Both the position numbers and the translations under genes were made by a program. Under the pieces are notes generated by a model. That model was given only the letters and a program-made list of their open reading frames with translations, searched no databases and had not been told where the DNA came from. A stretch of DNA of 64,000 nucleotides from Gammaproteobacteria bacterium (GTDB taxonomy: Bacteria; Pseudomonadota; Gammaproteobacteria; Arenicellales; Poriferihabitantaceae), in the NCBI GenBank assembly GCA_026709505.1, contig JAPOSW010000072.1:1-64000 (forward strand), in the 5' to 3' direction. Below, piece by piece: positions 9,069-17,884 of this stretch. Position 1 is the first letter of the stretch, and each line of letters begins with the position of its first letter.

Positions 9069-9857
9069 TCAATACTTCCAGGGCGGAGGCTTTCTGTCAA
9101 AAAATGCCCGTATTCCACTTTGAGCTTCTTCAGTCTCCCATACCTCTGCCAACAGCTCTGCCGTGTATTTTCGATTCTCATCTGCGGACTGTGCTGAAAC
9201 TCTCCGGAGCAACTGTTTGGTAGTTGCGACTGCGCCCGGGGCACAATCCAGGCAGCTTTGTATCTCGGCTTCGACCACTTGATCGAGTTCTCCGGGATCG
9301 ACTCTTTTGTGGATTAACCCCATGCTCAGCGCCTCCTGGGCACCAAAAAAGTGTGAATTCAGCAGTATTCTTCTGCAGTTACTCATCCCGAGTCGTTCCA
9401 TGACATAGGGCGAAATGTTCGCGGGAGTAAGGCCGAGCCGGGTTTCAGTAAGAGCAAAACGAGCAGTTTTCACGCTGATTGCAATGTCGCACACGCAAAT
9501 CAAGCCGACTCCACCGGCATAGGCTTGACCATTTATTCTTGCAATCGTAATCTTGTCCAGACCGTTCAGGGCCTCCAGCATGTCCGCAAGCATACTGCTC
9601 TCGGCCATTCTCTCCTCTCGACTGCGCTCGAAATTTTCCCTCATCCAGCCCAGGTCAGCACCGGCCGAAAAACTCTTCTCTCCGGATCCCGTCAGCACCA
9701 CTGCACGCACCGATTCAAGGTCTGACAGTTCTTTACAAGCTCCCAGAATTTCCCTCATCATTTGAGAGTTCATGGAATTATGCTTGGCTTCTCGGTTTAA
9801 GGTCAGCCAGGCCACGCCTTGCTGATCGGTCTCAAGCTTGATTTCCTTGTATTCCAT
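9069..9857 (-). CDS. liuC: Enoyl-CoA hydratase, methylglutaconyl-CoA hydratase-like (LiuC type)
   Basis: A 262-residue crotonase-fold protein. The oxyanion-hole region reads FSAGADLGWMREN, the second glycine-rich segment GQAYAGGVGLICVCDIAI, then LTETRLGLTPANISPYV, and the C-terminus ends FFDRKPPPW. This pattern is close to LiuC/methylglutaconyl-CoA hydratases of leucine degradation. The ATG at 9857 is preferred because a GGGGTAAGG ribosome site precedes it and it lies ten bases after the PaaK-like stop; a start at 9875 would overlap that gene. The liu operon at 29-36 kb has no hydratase, so this gene can fill the step. Specificity is inferred. Confidence 0.78.
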   Translation of the reverse strand: MEYKEIKLETDQQGVAWLTLNREAKHNSMNSQMMREILGACKELSDLESVRAVVLTGSGEKSFSAGADLGWMRENFERSREERMAESSMLADMLEALNGLDKITIARINGQAYAGGVGLICVCDIAISVKTARFALTETRLGLTPANISPYVMERLGMSNCRRILLNSHFFGAQEALSMGLIHKRVDPGELDQVVEAEIQSCLDCAPGAVATTKQLLRRVSAQSADENRKYTAELLAEVWETEEAQSGIRAFFDRKPPPWKY

Positions 9858-9867
9858 CGCCTTACCC

Positions 9868-11103
9868 CTATTCATACTTGCGACTGTCTTCAATAACGAT
9901 TCCATCATTTGGAATCGAGCCCGGTTCAACCAGCTTGACTGATCCACGCACTCGGCAGAACTCCCTGATGCTTTCGGAAACTGCTTCCTCGAGACCCTGA
10001 ACACGATTCACGGCTTCACACAGCAAGGTCATATGATCCTGCCGATCTACCCATTCAACGATCAAGCGGGCCTTTTGAATTTCAGGATGACGATCGACAA
10101 TCCTGTTTACCTGTTCCGGGTGAATGAACATCCCCCGTACCTTGGCGGTTTGATCCGCTCGGCCCATCCAGCCCTTGATTCGCCGGTTGGTTCGGCCACA
10201 TGGGCTTTGCCCATCAAGAAATGCAGACATATCACCGGTCGCAAAACGAATTAATGGATAGTCCGGATTGAACGATGTCACTACGACCTCACCGACTTCT
10301 CCCGAAGGAACGGGATCTCCACTACCCGGGCGTACAATTTCGACATAGACGCCCTCATCAAGAATCAAACCGGTATCCGCAACCGTCTCATAGGCGATCA
10401 CTCCCAAGTCTGCTGTTGCATAGGCCTGGAGAACATCAATACCGTTCTCCTTGAACTGTTCACGTAAAGTTGGTGGCAATGCTTCACCGGAAACCAGTCC
10501 CTTATTGAGACTGGACACATCCATTCCGCTCCCTACAGATTTTTCAATGATGATCTTGAGAAATGAGGGGGTGCCGACATACCCATTCGGTCTTAAGTCA
10601 TTAATGGTCTGGAGTTGCAGTTCAGTCTGGCCAACCCCGGCTGGAATCACTGCGCAGCCAAGTGCATGGCAACCGCTGTCGAGCATGGCCCCGGCTGGCG
10701 TCAGGTGATAGGAGAAACTGTTGTGTACCAGATCACCCTTGCGAAAACCTGCAGCATACAGGGCACGGGCAAGACGCCAGAAATCTTCACGGGCAGAGCA
10801 GGCCTCATAGATTGGCCCGGGCGATGCATGAATGTAACGAATTGTTTCTGATTCCAAAGGACTGACGCCGCCTAATGGCGGCATCTTCTTTTGCATTTCA
10901 ACAAGAGCAGATTTGCGAAGGACAGGATAGTTCCTGAATTCATCCAAACTCGAGAATCCCTCACAATCATGGGAAGCCAGAGTTTGCGAAAACAGCGGAC
11001 TGCTCCTGCGCGCATGAACGAGTTGTGCTCGCAATGCATCAATGTGCGAATGTTCACGCTCTTCTTCACTTCGTGTTTCAAATTCGTCGAAATAGTCGCT
11101 CAT
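9868..11103 (-). CDS. PaaK-like AMP-binding acyl-CoA ligase with unusual phosphate loop
   Basis: 411 residues of the COG1541 phenylacetate-CoA ligase family. Recognisable parts are the central GYVGTPSFLK segment, the YATADLGVIAYE region, and the C-terminal GDMSAF ... RIKGWMGRADQTAKVRG hinge. Where PaaK has the phosphate loop SSGTTG, this protein has YIHASPGPIYEA, a change I recall as shared by a distinct subfamily found beside LIV-type transporters. It would activate an acid as acyl-adenylate and then CoA ester, but the loop change leaves the chemistry open. It is coupled to the LiuC-like gene downstream. Substrate unknown. Confidence 0.78.
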   Translation of the reverse strand: MSDYFDEFETRSEEEREHSHIDALRAQLVHARRSSPLFSQTLASHDCEGFSSLDEFRNYPVLRKSALVEMQKKMPPLGGVSPLESETIRYIHASPGPIYEACSAREDFWRLARALYAAGFRKGDLVHNSFSYHLTPAGAMLDSGCHALGCAVIPAGVGQTELQLQTINDLRPNGYVGTPSFLKIIIEKSVGSGMDVSSLNKGLVSGEALPPTLREQFKENGIDVLQAYATADLGVIAYETVADTGLILDEGVYVEIVRPGSGDPVPSGEVGEVVVTSFNPDYPLIRFATGDMSAFLDGQSPCGRTNRRIKGWMGRADQTAKVRGMFIHPEQVNRIVDRHPEIQKARLIVEWVDRQDHMTLLCEAVNRVQGLEEAVSESIREFCRVRGSVKLVEPGSIPNDGIVIEDSRKYE

Positions 11104-11225
11104 AGGAAGAATTATGTAACTCGATTGTATTTAGTAAGTTTCCTTATTGCCGCATCCCATTGGTAATATTAAGACAGGGAATATAAACGCAATGATGATT
11201 CTGGATTTCATGTATAGATTTCTGA

Positions 11226-12395
11226 TCAATTATTGAGCGATTCTATCTGCCAACCCTCGTTACTTAACTGATTTTGCGCTTCAAGTAATGGTTTCTTCAA
11301 TGCGTTCTCAAGTTTGGTCATGTATTCAAGATGCCATTGAATATACCCTTGCCAAAGATCTTCGTCATATCCATCCATTTTGCAAGAAAACTGGATTTTG
11401 CTAGAAATCTTTTCGTCTAATCTCCGCCATTCCATTGTCTCCCCGAAATTACCCTCAATCTCCTCTTTACTTTTATGCAGGAAATCAAACACAAGCTTGT
11501 TTTCTTTAGTTGAACTGCGCCCAAGCACAATCTCAACGCGGAGTTCATTTTTTCCGAAAATAAGACTATATGGACAACCTCTCATCCCTGAACCTGCCGA
11601 TAACCAGTGATCCTTGCTAGCATTGATATTGTTGTATAAATCACATGAACTGCCTTGGAAAGACTCCAGACAAAGCTCCCAATATTTAAGGCGCAACTTT
11701 TCGGATTTTCTAAGTTCTATTTGAGTATTTTTCTCTTGTTCTTCCTTCTGCCTAATGCTGATCATCAATTCATCCGCTTCAGGCATCGGGATGATCTGTT
11801 CCACACTAATTAGAATCTTTTCGCCAAGGGAATAAGGAGTGACCTTATGGCACTGGATATTAATGCCATAATCAATCAGCCACAGAGCCGCACATGTTAC
11901 TTCCTTTCGGAAACTACGGGCTACCATGATAATACGCTGACCATGCCCAGGATTGAGTCGCACTTCATCCAGGTCAGAAGCATTCATAAATTCACAAATC
12001 TGTGAGGATGCATCAACATCATCCCCATCATTGAACTCTCCCACGTGACCGTCTAGGTACTGTTGAAATATATCGACGATTTCGCCCTTCTTGAGGCTGC
12101 GGCAGTAGGAAGCATATTTAATTGCCTGCCACGCGACATCACGACCGCTATCATCGAGTTTGTTCTCGATTATTACCAGGTTACCGTCTTTATCGAGAGC
12201 CAAAAGATCAAGGCGTTCCCGCGTATCAGTAAAACCCGCAAATTCCTTCTGTATTATCAATAGTTCTTCGCCAAGCGCAGAAGGCTCATGTGCAAGCCAT
12301 TCTTGAAGGTGGTCCCGCTCTCTCAAACCCAGCTCGTCAAATGTTGTGGCAGTCACGGGTGAAATTCGATTTGATTCACGATCAACTGTAAACAC
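11226..12395 (-). CDS. DUF4268 protein with PD-(D/E)XK nuclease-like core
   Basis: 389 residues with GTG start preceded by AGGAG at six bases. Residues 1-120 carry FDELGLRERDHLQEWLA, GEELLIIQKEF, then ERLDLLALDKDG and VIIENKLDDSGRDVAWQ, the D...ExK arrangement of the PD-(D/E)XK fold; the rest is the DUF4268 domain with long helices. The family is often found near restriction or defence genes but its activity is not established. Base composition is more AT-rich than its neighbours, and the gene splits an otherwise continuous transporter-ligase unit, so it looks like an insertion. It probably has its own promoter in the 262 bases upstream. Confidence 0.75.
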   Translation of the reverse strand: MFTVDRESNRISPVTATTFDELGLRERDHLQEWLAHEPSALGEELLIIQKEFAGFTDTRERLDLLALDKDGNLVIIENKLDDSGRDVAWQAIKYASYCRSLKKGEIVDIFQQYLDGHVGEFNDGDDVDASSQICEFMNASDLDEVRLNPGHGQRIIMVARSFRKEVTCAALWLIDYGINIQCHKVTPYSLGEKILISVEQIIPMPEADELMISIRQKEEQEKNTQIELRKSEKLRLKYWELCLESFQGSSCDLYNNINASKDHWLSAGSGMRGCPYSLIFGKNELRVEIVLGRSSTKENKLVFDFLHKSKEEIEGNFGETMEWRRLDEKISSKIQFSCKMDGYDEDLWQGYIQWHLEYMTKLENALKKPLLEAQNQLSNEGWQIESLNN

Positions 12396-12657
12396 TTTGA
12401 ACTCCTAATGGGGATAGATCAATCTGAGCAGTTAAGTCCTTTAAACCGGGCTAATAGTACAAAAGCTCATAGATTCAATATAAATTCACATATTCATTTG
12501 TGCATCAAGCATCGTCTGCATCCTGATCACCCTATCAAGCGAAAAAAGCTTGAGTCAATATATAAATACTGAAAAATCAAACATCACAAAATCCGTCATT
12601 ATGACTACCTTAATGACGAGAACTCCTTGAGGTTGAACAACAGAGCTAGAAACCCCT

Positions 12658-13476
12658 TCAAGCCAGCCAGCGCTTTCTTCGCCGGTAATGCTTTACATCC
12701 CTGAAGCTCTTCTTGTCGCCGCCGCTGATTCCCAGATAGAATTCCTTTACATCTTCGTTCTCGGCCAGAGAATGTGCCTCGCCGTCCATGACCACACGGC
12801 CATTCTCCAGAATGTAGCCGTAAGTTGCATAGCGCAAGGCCACGGTGGTATTCTGCTCTGCCAGCAGAAACGTGACTTTCTCCTTTTCATTCAGGTCACG
12901 GACAATCTCGAAAATCTCTTCAACCAGCTGAGGGGCAAGCCCCATAGAAGGCTCATCAAGCAGAATGACCTTTGGCCTGGCCATCAAGGCCCGGCCGACT
13001 GCCGTCATCTGCTGCTCACCGCCGGAGGTATAGCCCGCCTGGCTCCTGGCACGCTGCTTCAGCTTTGGAAAGTACGAGTACACCATTTCCAGGTCATCAC
13101 GGACTTGCTTCTTGCTTTCCTTGCGAATAAAAGCCCCGGTCAGCAGGTTTTCCTCAACCGTCAAGTGTTCAAAACAGTGACGTCCTTCCATGACCTGCAC
13201 CACGCCACGCTTCACCAGTTCGGTCGGAGTGAGATTCTCGATTTTCTCACCCATGAATTCGATGGAACCCTTGGTTACCTCCCCTCTTTCGGTTCCAAGA
13301 ATATTGGATATGGACTTGATGGTGGTAGTCTTGCCAGCACCGTTTGCACCGAGCAAGGCAACAATCCCTCCTTCGGGCACTTCAAGCGACACGCCCTTGA
13401 GCACCAGAATAACGTGATCGTAAATGACCTCGATATTATTGACGGTCAGAACGACTTTCGTATCAGCGACAGACAT
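12658..13476 (-). CDS. livF: LIV-type ABC transporter ATPase (LivF)
   Basis: 272 residues. Walker A is LLGANGAGKTT, followed by GVVQVMEGRHCFEHLTVEENL, signature TSGGEQQM and Walker B VILLDEPSMGL, in LivF order. The C-terminal tail SFRDVKHYRRRKRWLA is characteristic of LivF proteins encoded beside an acyl-CoA ligase, not of classical leucine LivF. The start MSVADTK at 13476 is chosen because upstream residues are not conserved in the family. It is the second ATPase of the importer whose other parts are encoded at 13.6-17.9 kb. Confidence 0.9.
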   Translation of the reverse strand: MSVADTKVVLTVNNIEVIYDHVILVLKGVSLEVPEGGIVALLGANGAGKTTTIKSISNILGTERGEVTKGSIEFMGEKIENLTPTELVKRGVVQVMEGRHCFEHLTVEENLLTGAFIRKESKKQVRDDLEMVYSYFPKLKQRARSQAGYTSGGEQQMTAVGRALMARPKVILLDEPSMGLAPQLVEEIFEIVRDLNEKEKVTFLLAEQNTTVALRYATYGYILENGRVVMDGEAHSLAENEDVKEFYLGISGGDKKSFRDVKHYRRRKRWLA

Positions 13477-13557
13477 CGATAAATACCAGTCGGAAAAGAA
13501 GCGCATTCGGAACGATAGCAAGCCCCGAATACGCTTATGCTGATCAAGTGTAACTGC

Positions 13558-14844
13558 CTAGCAGTCTCGAGGAGTGATGTTGTTTTCAGCAGCAAATGCG
13601 GCCGAATCCTCTGCAATCAGAGCATCGACTACCTCACGGTCAGCACCGGTAAAGTCCGTAATCAAGGACCAGCTTTGGGTGTTGGCATCCCACTGCTGAA
13701 TAGCCCCAAGACCTGGCCCGCCATGATTTTCACAAGTCACCTGTATGGGTGGGCCAAAGTCGGGCAGTCCCAATTCCGCCAGACGCGCTTCATCAATGCT
13801 GAGAGCTTCCATGCCATCACGCATCTGTTCAGAACTAATGTCGGCTACTCCGCTTAACGCTTGCGCTGTGCGAATGGCCTCCGAGGCGAGCATGGCAGCA
13901 TACAGTCCCCGATTGTAGAGAATCTTGCCCAGATTTGAGCCATCACCTGCTGCCTTTCCTGCATCCAGCACATATTTTCTCATGTCATCATAAATTGGAT
14001 AATCGTCACCCACTCCATGCATGGCAATGGCCTTGTAGCCGTGTGCTCCCTGACCGATGGGGATTACATCATTTTCCGAGGCAGACCACCATACACCAAT
14101 GAAGTTCTCCATTGGAAAGCGAATGTTTGACGCTTCCTGAATAGCGACCTGATTCATGACTCCCCACCCCCACATCATGACATAGTCAGGACGTTCACGC
14201 CGAATCTGGAGCCATTGTGATTTTTGCTCCTGACCGGGATGGTCGACAGCAATCAGGGTGAGGGTGTAACCGTGTTTTTCAGAGAGCTTTTCAAGAGTAC
14301 GGATCGGCTCCTTGCCGTAGGCCGAGTTATGATACACCAGTGCAATGGTTTTGCCGTTGAGGTCACCGCCTTCCTGATCCAGAATGTGCTTCACAATGAT
14401 CGAAGCCGCATCCCAGTAGGTTCCCGGATAGTTGAAGACATGGCTGAATACTCTTCCATTTGCGGCAGACGTCCGGCCATATCCCATCGAATGAATCGGG
14501 ATTCCATCAGCGGTTGCCTTGGGAATTAGCTGATAGGTTATACCGGTCGAAAGAGGCTGATATACCAGTGAGCCCTCACCCTTTGTTGACTCATAGCATT
14601 CAACGCCTTTTTCAGTGTTGTATGCAGTCTCGCAAGGCAGGAAACGAATGGGTACGCCACCTATCCCTCCATCACGCTCGTTGAGTAAGGTGAAATAGTC
14701 GGCATAGCCATCAGCAAAATGGATGCCGTTGGGAGCATAAGGTCCAGTCCGGTAATCCAGCGATGGGATCACCAGGTCGGAATAAGCCACTCCGACGACT
14801 GACATCGACAGTGCCAGCGAAGCAAGTAGTTTTGTAAATTTCAT
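13558..14844 (-). CDS. Periplasmic substrate-binding protein of LIV-type ABC transporter
   Basis: 428 residues with a clear signal peptide (MKFTKLLASLALSMSVVGVA) and the type I periplasmic binding fold (DYRTGPYAPNG ... YADYFTLLNERDGGIGG ... LIPKATADGIP). The start at 14844 is supported by GGAGG seven bases upstream. It belongs to the Peripla_BP_6 group but is more like binding proteins of ligase-linked LIV systems than the leucine/isoleucine/valine protein LivJ. The ligand is unknown; neighbouring acyl-CoA ligases suggest an acid, aromatic or aliphatic. Confidence 0.85.
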   Translation of the reverse strand: MKFTKLLASLALSMSVVGVAYSDLVIPSLDYRTGPYAPNGIHFADGYADYFTLLNERDGGIGGVPIRFLPCETAYNTEKGVECYESTKGEGSLVYQPLSTGITYQLIPKATADGIPIHSMGYGRTSAANGRVFSHVFNYPGTYWDAASIIVKHILDQEGGDLNGKTIALVYHNSAYGKEPIRTLEKLSEKHGYTLTLIAVDHPGQEQKSQWLQIRRERPDYVMMWGWGVMNQVAIQEASNIRFPMENFIGVWWSASENDVIPIGQGAHGYKAIAMHGVGDDYPIYDDMRKYVLDAGKAAGDGSNLGKILYNRGLYAAMLASEAIRTAQALSGVADISSEQMRDGMEALSIDEARLAELGLPDFGPPIQVTCENHGGPGLGAIQQWDANTQSWSLITDFTGADREVVDALIAEDSAAFAAENNITPRDC

Positions 14845-14926
14845 GATTCCTCCAGTTGTTGTTAAATTAGGTTTTATCATTTATCAGTGTTTAACGTATA
14901 GTGAATGGTTTTTTTGTCAAAATTGA

Positions 14927-16003
14927 CTAGTGAGGGAAAGGCCACAAACGGAGTTTTTCCTTTGCAACCCGCCATAATTGTGCAAGACCATGAGGTTCGA
15001 CAATGAGAAAGAACATAATCAATCCACCAACGATCATCAGGATCAAGTGAGCAACAATATCGGGTGACCAGCCAACACCATTGACCAGGATATTCTTGAT
15101 CAGGACGGGCATCAGAAACATGAATGCAGCACCAATAAATGATCCCAGAATGGAACCAAGCCCTCCAATGATGATCATGAACAGCACCAGAAAGGACTTG
15201 TCTATGCCAAATGCTTCCGTAGGTTCTACAGCCCCCAAATATACCAGAAAGAACAGGGCACCGGCGATACCAATATAGAATGAACTGATGCAAAACGCCG
15301 ACAGCTTGGCCTTCAGTGGTGCCACGCCGATAATCTCGGCTGCAATATCCATGTCCCGAATTGCCATCCAGGATCGCCCGAACCGCCCCCGTGTCAGGTT
15401 TTTTGCGACCAGGGCAAACACCACTACAAAAATGAGGCAGAACAGATAGGTTGCCCAGGGCGGTGCATTCGGTCCGGTGATTGCAATTCCAGCAATCAAT
15501 CGCTCGGGGGCATTGATCTGCCCGGAAGCCGAATAGTTGTAGAACCAGGGTACCTTGTTGAACAGCCAGACCAGGAAAAACTGTGAAGCCAGTGTTGCAA
15601 CAGCCAGATAAAATCCCTTGATTCTCAGGCTTGGCAGTCCAAACAGGATACCGACCATTGCGGTAACGCCCCCAGAAAGCAGGACCACGATAAACAGATT
15701 GAGTTCAGGAAAAGCAGTTGTGAACTTGTAGGAGGCATAGGCACCGACAGCCATGAATCCTCCCGTGCCCAGACTGACCTGTCCGCAATAGCCTGTCAGA
15801 ATATTCAGGCCAATCGCGGCAAGAGACCAGATCAACACCGGCAACAGAACCGACTTTTCCCAGTAGTCGTTGATGAGAAACGGCACCACCAGAAAAGCAA
15901 ATGCAATGACTACAGCGACAAACACGCGGTCCTGCAATATTGGAAATATCTGCTGGTCCTGGAGGTAGGATGTCTTGAAGTCGCCGGATTCCCTATAGAA
16001 CAT
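14927..16003 (-). CDS. livM: LIV-type ABC transporter permease (LivM)
   Basis: 358 residues with about nine to ten hydrophobic helices. The conserved LIV permease block NILTGYCGQVSLGTGGFMAVGAY is present near residues 67-90, and GRFGRSWMAIRDMDIAAEIIGV, the cytoplasmic EAA-like loop, near residue 210. Its start lies five bases after the livH stop. It forms the channel with LivH in the inner membrane. Confidence 0.9.
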   Translation of the reverse strand: MFYRESGDFKTSYLQDQQIFPILQDRVFVAVVIAFAFLVVPFLINDYWEKSVLLPVLIWSLAAIGLNILTGYCGQVSLGTGGFMAVGAYASYKFTTAFPELNLFIVVLLSGGVTAMVGILFGLPSLRIKGFYLAVATLASQFFLVWLFNKVPWFYNYSASGQINAPERLIAGIAITGPNAPPWATYLFCLIFVVVFALVAKNLTRGRFGRSWMAIRDMDIAAEIIGVAPLKAKLSAFCISSFYIGIAGALFFLVYLGAVEPTEAFGIDKSFLVLFMIIIGGLGSILGSFIGAAFMFLMPVLIKNILVNGVGWSPDIVAHLILMIVGGLIMFFLIVEPHGLAQLWRVAKEKLRLWPFPH

Positions 16004-16008
16004 TTGTC

Positions 16009-17010
16009 TTAAACTCTCTCAATGATGCGTTCACCGAACAACCCCTGGGGCCTGAACATCAGGAAGAACAATGCCAACACGTAAGCAAACCAGTTTTCGG
16101 TAGCACCTCCAATCAAAGGACCAACCCAGAACTCGAATAATTTCTCGCCGACTCCGATAATCAGGCCCCCAATTATGGCACCCGGAATGGAAGTAAACCC
16201 CCCCAGTATCAGAACCGGCAATGCTTTCAGGGCAATCAGGGAAAGTGAGAACTGGACCCCGGATTTTGACCCCCACATGATGCCGGCCACTAATGCCACG
16301 ACTCCCGCGATTGACCAAACGATAACCCAGATGCTTCTCAGGGATATGCCGACAGTAAGCGCAGCCTGATGATCGTCAGCGACAGCCCGCAAGGCCCGGC
16401 CGGTTTTTGTATATTGGGAAAACAGGGTAAGAATGGTTACCAGCAATACAGCGATCCCGGCGGCCCATACGTCCAAAAGATCAATGTACATGCCGTAATA
16501 TTCGTAACCTTCGGAAACCCAGGTTCGCGTTACATCTTCCCACCAGAATGAACCACCTGACGGAATACCAACATCCAGGGTCTTGAGGTCTGCACCCCAC
16601 ATCAGGTCGCCAACACCCTCCATGAAGAATGCCAGGCCAATGGTCGCCATGAACAGGATGATCGGTTCCTGATTAACCAAATGCTGCAGCACCAGTTTCT
16701 CAACCAGCCACGCGAACAGAATCATCACCAGTATGGTCAGCAATATGGCGATCAGGTTATTCATACCCGAACCCCAGTGATGAACCTGGGTGCCGAATAT
16801 TTGGTTGACAAGATGTGCAAAGGGTATTTGTCCGGTCTGAAAACCGACCAGTGTTAAAGCGGCAAACAGTGCCATAACACCCTGTGCATAGTTAAAAATA
16901 CCTGATGCCTTGAAGATCAATACAAAGCCCAAAGCCACCAGCGAATACATCACGCCGGTCATTAGGCCGTTCAGGATCACTTCGATGGTGTTCAGAAAAT
17001 CAGGAGTCAT
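16009..17010 (-). CDS. livH: LIV-type ABC transporter permease (LivH)
   Basis: 333 residues and about eight membrane segments, beginning with NTIEVILNGLMTGVMYSLVALGFVLI, the usual LivH start, followed by KASGIFNYAQGVM and the loop YTKTGRALRAVADDHQAA. An inserted region near residues 140-170 (FWWEDVTRTWVSEGYEYYG) is longer than in E. coli LivH and typical of the ligase-linked subfamily as I recall it. It partners LivM. Confidence 0.9.
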   Translation of the reverse strand: MTPDFLNTIEVILNGLMTGVMYSLVALGFVLIFKASGIFNYAQGVMALFAALTLVGFQTGQIPFAHLVNQIFGTQVHHWGSGMNNLIAILLTILVMILFAWLVEKLVLQHLVNQEPIILFMATIGLAFFMEGVGDLMWGADLKTLDVGIPSGGSFWWEDVTRTWVSEGYEYYGMYIDLLDVWAAGIAVLLVTILTLFSQYTKTGRALRAVADDHQAALTVGISLRSIWVIVWSIAGVVALVAGIMWGSKSGVQFSLSLIALKALPVLILGGFTSIPGAIIGGLIIGVGEKLFEFWVGPLIGGATENWFAYVLALFFLMFRPQGLFGERIIERV

Positions 17011-17072
17011 TGAGCCTTTTCCAAAGAACAGCTGTGATACGGATACGATAACCCCTGCATAAATAAACTTGA

Positions 17073-17864
17073 CTAGTCATGGCTGACTCCAAGATAGGCG
17101 TCAATAACTTCCTCATTGTTTCTTACCTCGTCAGGAGAACCGTCAGCAAGTTTCTTGCCGTAGTCTAACACCACCACCCGATTCGAAATGTCCATGACTA
17201 CACCCATATCGTGCTCAATCAGGGCAATAGTGGTTCCAAACTGCTCGTTCACGTCAAGAACAAAACGACACATGTCTTCTTTTTCCTCAAGGTTCATTCC
17301 GGCCATCGGCTCGTCCAGCAAAAGCAATTTGGATTCGGCAGCCAACGCTCGACCCAACTCAACCCGCTTCTGCATGCCATAAGGAAGCTTTCCGACCGGC
17401 GTCTTGCGGATTGACTGGATTTTGAGAAAATCGATAATCTCCTCAACCTTTTGTCGATGCTCGATTTCCTCTCGCTGGGCAGGACCTATCCAGGCCATCT
17501 GTGAAAACAGATTGGCATGCATCTTGATGTACCGGCCGGTCATCAGGTTATCCAGAGTACTCATGCCCTTGAACAGGGCAATGTTCTGGAAGGTCCGTGC
17601 AATTCCAAGCTTGGCAACTTGATGAGGCTTCATGTGATGCCGCAGTTTGCCATCAAACCAGATTTCGCCCTCTTGCGGGTGATAGAACCCATTGATCACG
17701 TTGAGCATGGAGCTCTTGCCTGCACCATTTGGACCAATGATGGCACGAACCTCTCCCTTGCGAATATCGAAACTGATATTCTCAAGGGCCTTGACACCCC
17801 CAAAGGAGAGCGAAATATTTCGAACTTCAAGCAGGATGTCGTCTTCCTTAACCGTATCTTGCAT
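17073..17864 (-). CDS. livG: LIV-type ABC transporter ATPase (LivG)
   Basis: 263 residues. Walker A is IGPNGAGKSSMLN, followed by GIARTFQNIALF (the LivG Q-loop), a degenerate signature LPYGMQKRVELGRAL and Walker B LLLLDEPMAGMN. The ABC signature LSGGQ is replaced by LPYG, which is common in LivG of this group. It lies 20 bases after the acyl-CoA ligase stop and precedes livH. With LivF it powers the importer. Confidence 0.9.
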   Translation of the reverse strand: MQDTVKEDDILLEVRNISLSFGGVKALENISFDIRKGEVRAIIGPNGAGKSSMLNVINGFYHPQEGEIWFDGKLRHHMKPHQVAKLGIARTFQNIALFKGMSTLDNLMTGRYIKMHANLFSQMAWIGPAQREEIEHRQKVEEIIDFLKIQSIRKTPVGKLPYGMQKRVELGRALAAESKLLLLDEPMAGMNLEEKEDMCRFVLDVNEQFGTTIALIEHDMGVVMDISNRVVVLDYGKKLADGSPDEVRNNEEVIDAYLGVSHD

Positions 17865-17884
17865 TTAATTTGTCCAATTTCCGT

